Origin: Taenia hydatigena
Taxonomy: Eukaryota; Platyhelminthes; Cestoda; Cyclophyllidea; Taeniidae
Direction of reading: 5' to 3'
DNA length: 64,000 nt
Assembly (NCBI GenBank): GCA_036345935.2
Contig: JADWOT020001577.1
Span: forward strand, 1,134,291-1,198,290
Shown: one piece after another, positions 60,233 through 64,000 of the stretch
Position numbering within the stretch: position 1 is the stretch's first letter
Layout: each line of letters starts with the position of its first letter
Notes under the pieces: model-generated
What the model saw: the letters and a program-made list of their open reading frames with translations, nothing else
The model's database searches: none
Told to the model about the DNA's origin: nothing
Position numbers and translations under genes: made by a program

Positions 60233-60376
60233 TTACTGGGAAAACGAGAAGAAAAATTTGCTGTTGTCGACATCGGAAATGGAGTTATTGAAGTCGGAGT
60301 TGTTGTAGGAAAGTTGCAGCATGGGGTTAGGTAGCGCATCAAATTCGGTTGGATGGAGTGCAACAAAGGCGAATAT
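60233..60376 (-). CDS. Tandem unit 1: putative terminal exon
   Basis: After acceptor CTTTCAGTAG the frame reads IFAFVALHPTEFDALPNPML, then QLSYNNSDFNNSISDVDNSK, and stops with TAA at 60233-60235. The start resembles the helix 7-8 part of nuclear receptor ligand domains (AIVLFNPD); this is a guess. In unit 2 the last 35 codons keep the same frame and end in TAG, but a 34-base insertion after GATGCG breaks the link to the front. Confidence 0.25.
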   Translation of the reverse strand: MFAFVALHPTEFDALPNPMLQLSYNNSDFNNSISDVDNSKFFFSFSQ

Positions 60377-60482
60377 CTACTGAAAGTTTTAAGTACTCCA
60401 TAAACTGTGGACCATATAAAATTAGCTAAGGGAGAATGACCGATGAGATGTGAGGATGGTTGGTGAAGCTGGCAAGGTATAC

Positions 60483-60543
60483 CTGTGAGAATAATTGGCC
60501 ACGTTTGATCCCAACTATCATCCATATGGCAGTTTTCATCAGT
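60483..60543 (-). CDS. Tandem unit 1: short exon, possibly nuclear-receptor ligand-domain-like
   Basis: Acceptor GGGTCTTACTGCAG and donor CTCACAG/GTATAC enclose 61 bases reading TDENCHMDDSWDQTWPIILT. The W-x-x-x-W-x-x-L pattern is reminiscent of helix 5 in nuclear receptor ligand domains, but the match is weak. The borders are conserved in unit 2 (61695-61755), where two residues differ. Confidence 0.25.
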
Positions 60544-60727
60544 CTGCAGTAAGACCCGCAGAACATTTCTATTAATCTAACAAAGCAGACCATAGCAAAC
60601 GGTCAAAAGTGACACGGAATTTCACCCCCAACCCGACACCAAAACATCCTAGCGGCATATCAGAAAGATTCTCCATACTGAAAGATTAAAATTACTGGCT
60701 TCATTATGCCAACTGAAGAAAGCGATT

Positions 60728-60728
60728 N
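60728..60728. other. Ambiguous base at the tandem joint
   Basis: The only non-ACGT base seen in the window. It lies exactly between the two tandem units, as expected for an assembly join or an unresolved consensus. Confidence 0.95.
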
Positions 60729-61938
60729 CCAATTTGGGATGCAGTTTAAGGGACTGCATTTATCACAAATGTAGCTGACAGAATTGAAAAATTGGCAATT
60801 TCATCAAAACAAGGTCCTAGGTGGCTATAATTTCATGCTTTTGTTCAGGTTTTCAGTGTTCACTTTTTATCTCCTTCTGATTGTTCGTTGGCAACTGTTA
60901 CTAAACCAAAATAACAGCTTTTTAATGAAACACGCTAAGCAATCGATACCAACGCAGACGATTTCCACTCCGGAGCTTAAGTAGGTCAGTTAGATGAGAG
61001 GTAAATAAGGGACCACGGTAAAGGACCAACGCATCCTACTTCACAGGAGTTTTATGTACTGCCAATCGTCAAATTCTAGAAAGTGTGCTGAACTCTAATG
61101 CACGGATGTTGGCCCCATTTCTGGCGAGTAGTATGAACCCCATTTCTTAGCGATGTTTACACGGGAGCCTAAGTTCACCCGACCTCAAGACCTTGCATTA
61201 ATCACGATAACGAAACCAACAAATCTCAAATTTTGTCATCATTTCTTTACTAAGTAGCTAGAATGCACAACAAATTTCCTTTTTCCCAACACGGCTCTAA
61301 TGAGTTGAATGGCAAGTCCAACAATAAAAATAATTATATCAGATCCTGCGTATCACGTCATGTGAGCGGTCAAGTTTGAGTTTTACAAGGTTTTAGGATA
61401 AAAATAGTATCTACTGGGAAAACGAGAGGAAACAATTGCTGGTGCCGGCATCGGAAATGGAGTTATTGAAGTCGCAGTTGCTGTAGGAGAGTTGCAGCAT
61501 GGGATTAGGTAGCGATGGTACAACACGGAGACTTAAGTTGATATGTCGCATCAAATTCGGTTGGATGGAGTGCAACAAAGGCGAATATCTACTGAAAGTT
61601 TCAAGCACTCCATAAACTGTGGACCATATAAAATTAGACAAGGGAGAATGACCGATGAGATGTGAGGATGGCTGGTGCAGCTGGCAAGGTATACCTGTGA
61701 GAAAAATTGGCCACGTTTGATCCCAACTATCATCCATATGGCAGTATTCATCAGTCTGCAGTAAGACCCGCAGAGTATTTTTATTAATCTAACAAAGCAG
61801 ACCATAGCAAACGCTCAAAAGAGACACGAAATTTTAGCCCCAATCCGACACCAAACATCCTAGTGGCAAATCAGAGAGATTCTTAATACTGAAAGGTTAA
61901 AATCACTGAATTCATTATGCCAACTGCAGAAAGCGATT
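60729..61938. repeat. Tandem segmental duplication, unit 2
   Basis: Begins CCAATTTGGGATGC right after the N and ends AAAGCGATT, the same termini as unit 1. It is longer mainly because of about 34 bases near 61514-61547. Confidence 0.8.
61695..61755 (-). CDS. Tandem unit 2: duplicate of the short exon
   Basis: Same splice borders as 60483-60543, reading TDEYCHMDDSWDQTWPIFLT. The conserved borders and conservative changes suggest exon duplication. The downstream terminal exon of this unit is interrupted by about 34 extra bases at 61514-61547. Confidence 0.25.
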
Positions 61939-62164
61939 CCCCATTAGAATGATAAAGGCTAGCTTGTTGCAACTCAGACTGACACATGAGGCTGAAACTA
62001 GCACTGAAAAGAGCTAATTGGGTGGGCAACCAATCAGCATCTGTTAAAGTGATAAGACAGACACCGAAGTTGGCAATCCAAATGGTCAAACAATGCTGCA
62101 GTGTATCTGTCTTGAAGAAAGTGATTAAGATGGTGGAATTGATTACAGCAGTCCGAGGTATTAC

Positions 62165-62231
62165 CAACTGGATTGGTGAGTGCTACGTGAGAAATAGGAG
62201 TTGCTGGTTGGCCGTGGTGTCGAGCTGATGT
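62165..62231 (-). CDS. Putative short exon upstream of the tandem units
   Basis: Acceptor TTACTACAG and donor CCAGTTG/GTAATA border 67 bases reading TSARHHGQPATPISHVALTN. The next acceptor (ATACACTGCAG at 62096) gives an intron of about 69 bases. Joining the two in phase gives ALFDHLDCQLRCLSYHFN and a stop at 62034. A different frame across the same region (CLTIWIANFGVCLITL) is also open and hydrophobic to 61883, so the true frame is ambiguous. Confidence 0.25.
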
Positions 62232-62289
62232 CTGTAGTAAGTTAGTAATATAAAAGGCAGGTGTGAAGTCACTTATGCAATTCACAATT

Positions 62290-63500
62290 AATGCATGCTG
62301 GTGGCATGAAGTTGTTATAGTGTACCCTTCATTAAAAGACGTGTAACCATCAACTCTCTAAAGCTTCTTAAAGGACATCCCTTCGCGCTGTTGCCCATTG
62401 ATAGATCGAACAGCAGAACAGGAAGCCAACGGTTTGATTTGCCATGTCTCAGGCTAAGTTCTGTTGCACTACAATGTGGGACCTACTCATTGCTATGTTT
62501 AGAAAATGTCTTCCATTGTGCACACTGCAGTGGTGGCTAAAGAATGTGGTGGCGGTGGTGCAGATGGTGGTGGAACAAATCCTGGGAGTTGATTTGCAAG
62601 GCCATGGAAGAAAAGGCTAAAGCAACAAAACGCAGGGCCTGGAAAAGGTTCGTGTTAAGCACATACCCTGGTGTGGGTTATTCACATAGCATGGAATGAC
62701 GCAGCTCTAACAGGTGCAAGGGGACTATGTTGAGCACACCACCAAACATCAAAACAATGCCTGTCTCTTTTAACAAATTCTAGAAGAAAGGCATTATTTA
62801 GGCGTCCATCTAAAGATGGCACACTAGTGAAAAGCAAAGAGAAGAGGAAATGCAAAACACTCTCCGCAACCGCACTTGAATTCGCCCATTTCGGCGCTTA
62901 AGTTGTGTATAATCATTTTATCTCCTTCATCACTGCCACGTCTCCCTCGAATCCAAGATTGCATTTTTCTTCTGAGTCTGGGGACCTCCTTGACAAAGCA
63001 ATAACTGAGTCAGACAACTTAACACATTTACTCCATGACAGTTAGCTCTGTTGCTCAATCCCGTACATTCTCAAAACATTATGCAGAGCATAGATAGAGG
63101 AGTCTCTAGTGCTCCAAGCCAAATGAATAAACTGGGCTTGTGAAAAGAGCACGGCCATGGTACGTGATCAAGGCGTAGCTAGCACCCAGTCTGCATTCCC
63201 GTGTATTTGATGCGCATAAACAGAGGAAGCTAACTCGTCACTCCGAGAACTACTCACACTATTGCTTCACCTAGAAGCACCTTCTCTGCAATGCTTACTA
63301 TCGTGCTTCAAATGAGGTGGAAAATTAAAGAAGTTAAGTATAATATGTAGATTGATTAGCAATATCACAGCTTGCCATTTATCAGGGTGACAATGCAGTT
63401 CTGCCAATGTAGAAGGCTGTCTAGTGGTCCCATTCCATTAAATAGAGGAGTTTTTGAGCAGAAGAATGTTATTTGACGGAATTGCCTTAAGAAACATTAT
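62290..63500. other. No gene seen
   Basis: Between the putative exons at 62.2 and 63.5 kb; probably intronic or intergenic. A GGTGG-rich run near 62.53-62.58 kb has no clear repeat unit. Confidence 0.4.
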
Positions 63501-63529
63501 TGATTGTTTTGTTTAGGATTTTCGCCTTG

Positions 63530-63772
63530 TCAAAATCCAAGAAATCGGATAGAGGGATAGAGTTTGAACGAAATGGTAGCAAGTAGAAGACTGTTTGAAT
63601 GGAAGTTCCAAATGATTTCCTCTTTTGTCATTGCCAGAGCCGTTATCTTCGTTGGAGTGTGCATATTCTCTGAGTGATCTGAAGGTGATTGGGGAATTTC
63701 ACCATTAGACCCTTCCGCAAACAGAGATGGGAGTGTAGTAGCCAAAATAGCTTGTCGCAGAGGAATCACTGG
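63530..63772 (-). CDS. Putative exon of an unrecognised gene
   Basis: An acceptor TTTGCTGCTTTAG precedes a minus frame of 80 codons that starts PVIPLRQAILATTLPSLFAE and continues GEIPQSPSDHSENMHTPTKI. The front half looks like coding sequence; a possible donor (CTAATG/GTGAAA) lies inside it. The rest may be intron read-through. No homologous copy in the window can test it. Confidence 0.3.
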   Translation of the reverse strand, partial: PVIPLRQAILATTLPSLFAEGSNGEIPQSPSDHSENMHTPTKITALAMTKEEIIWNFHSNSLLLATISFKLYPSIRFLGF

Positions 63773-64000
63773 CTAAAGCAGCAAAGCTAAATCATAAAAT
63801 GAGCATTGCACACTCGTTTTTGCAAATCCTTATTCAATGATTTTGCGTGTAATTTTGCGAATATTTCCTCTTACCAAATCAGATGAAGTGAGCGAAATCA
63901 AGACGATTAAATGGACTTTGCTGCGCACGACGACTCACCCATATCGGCATCAAAAACTGCAAAATAAAACAGCCAGTTGCAACACGGTTGGTAGAGTAAA

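Larger units (their letters stand above)
59549..60727. repeat. Tandem segmental duplication, unit 1
   Basis: It starts CCAATTTGGAATGC and ends AAAGCGATT. Unit 2 follows after a single N. By eye the two units are roughly 90% or more identical. Part of this unit (59.64-59.72 kb) also matches 28.27-28.35 kb. Confidence 0.8.

Noticed and set aside
1..64000. Reverse transcriptase, transposase, integrase or LTR elements that might explain the repeats
   Set aside because: No frame with recognisable catalytic motifs for these enzymes was seen, and the repeat borders show no consistent terminal repeats. The duplications look like segmental rearrangements.
1..64000. CRISPR arrays, bacterial operons, riboswitches or rho-independent terminators
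   Set aside because: No regularly spaced short direct repeats and no bacterial gene organisation; the window is eukaryotic.

Overview
This is a stretch of eukaryotic, metazoan nuclear DNA. It has no bacterial-style gene packing, the reading frames are short and broken, several stretches look like exons with GT/AG splice borders, and one Snail-type C2H2 zinc-finger frame and one CKS1-like frame can be recognised. Short inferred introns (about 53-70 bases), an AT-leaning composition judged by eye and heavy low-copy duplication would suit a parasitic flatworm such as a tapeworm. That assignment is inference; no species marker was found.

Most of the window is a mosaic of diverged segmental duplications. 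A zinc-finger unit lies at about 2.4-10.0 kb, again as a decayed copy at 35.6-38.0 kb, and as a rearranged copy at 46.5-54.2 kb. A second family runs from the left edge to 2.35 kb, recurs at 10.9-13.5 kb and recurs inverted at 17.46-18.86 kb. A third family (B) lies at 13.8-16.0, 21.4-23.9 and, inverted, 42.3-44.6 kb. A fourth (D) lies at 16.0-17.5 (inverted relative to the others), 25.05-26.1 and 39.4-41.3 kb. The blocks 19.65-24.8 and 41.46-46.39 kb form a large inverted pair around a spacer of about 16.7 kb. At the right end, 59.55-61.94 kb is a two-unit tandem duplication whose joint carries the only ambiguous base (N).

Few genes look intact. The best is the Snail-like frame at 3305-4030; its other copies carry stops, lost cysteines, deletions or an inversion. 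A CKS1-like frame is at 57966-58256 (minus). An FAD amine-oxidase-like exon is at 46167-46349. WD40-like fragments are at 27.7-28.2 and 59.1 kb. Splice-bordered exons of unknown genes are at 8.4/51.8 kb, 29.1-29.7 kb, 34.3-35.5 kb, 55.8 kb, 60.2-62.2 kb and 63.5-63.8 kb. Nearly all of these are my own reading of frames and splice borders, without homology searches.

Nothing here is a defence island, mobile-element operon, CRISPR array or biosynthetic cluster. The most notable structure is the duplication history: patches of near-perfect identity (692 bp with one mismatch; 226 bp exact) inside much more diverged repeats, and zinc-finger gene fragments lying at inversion joints.
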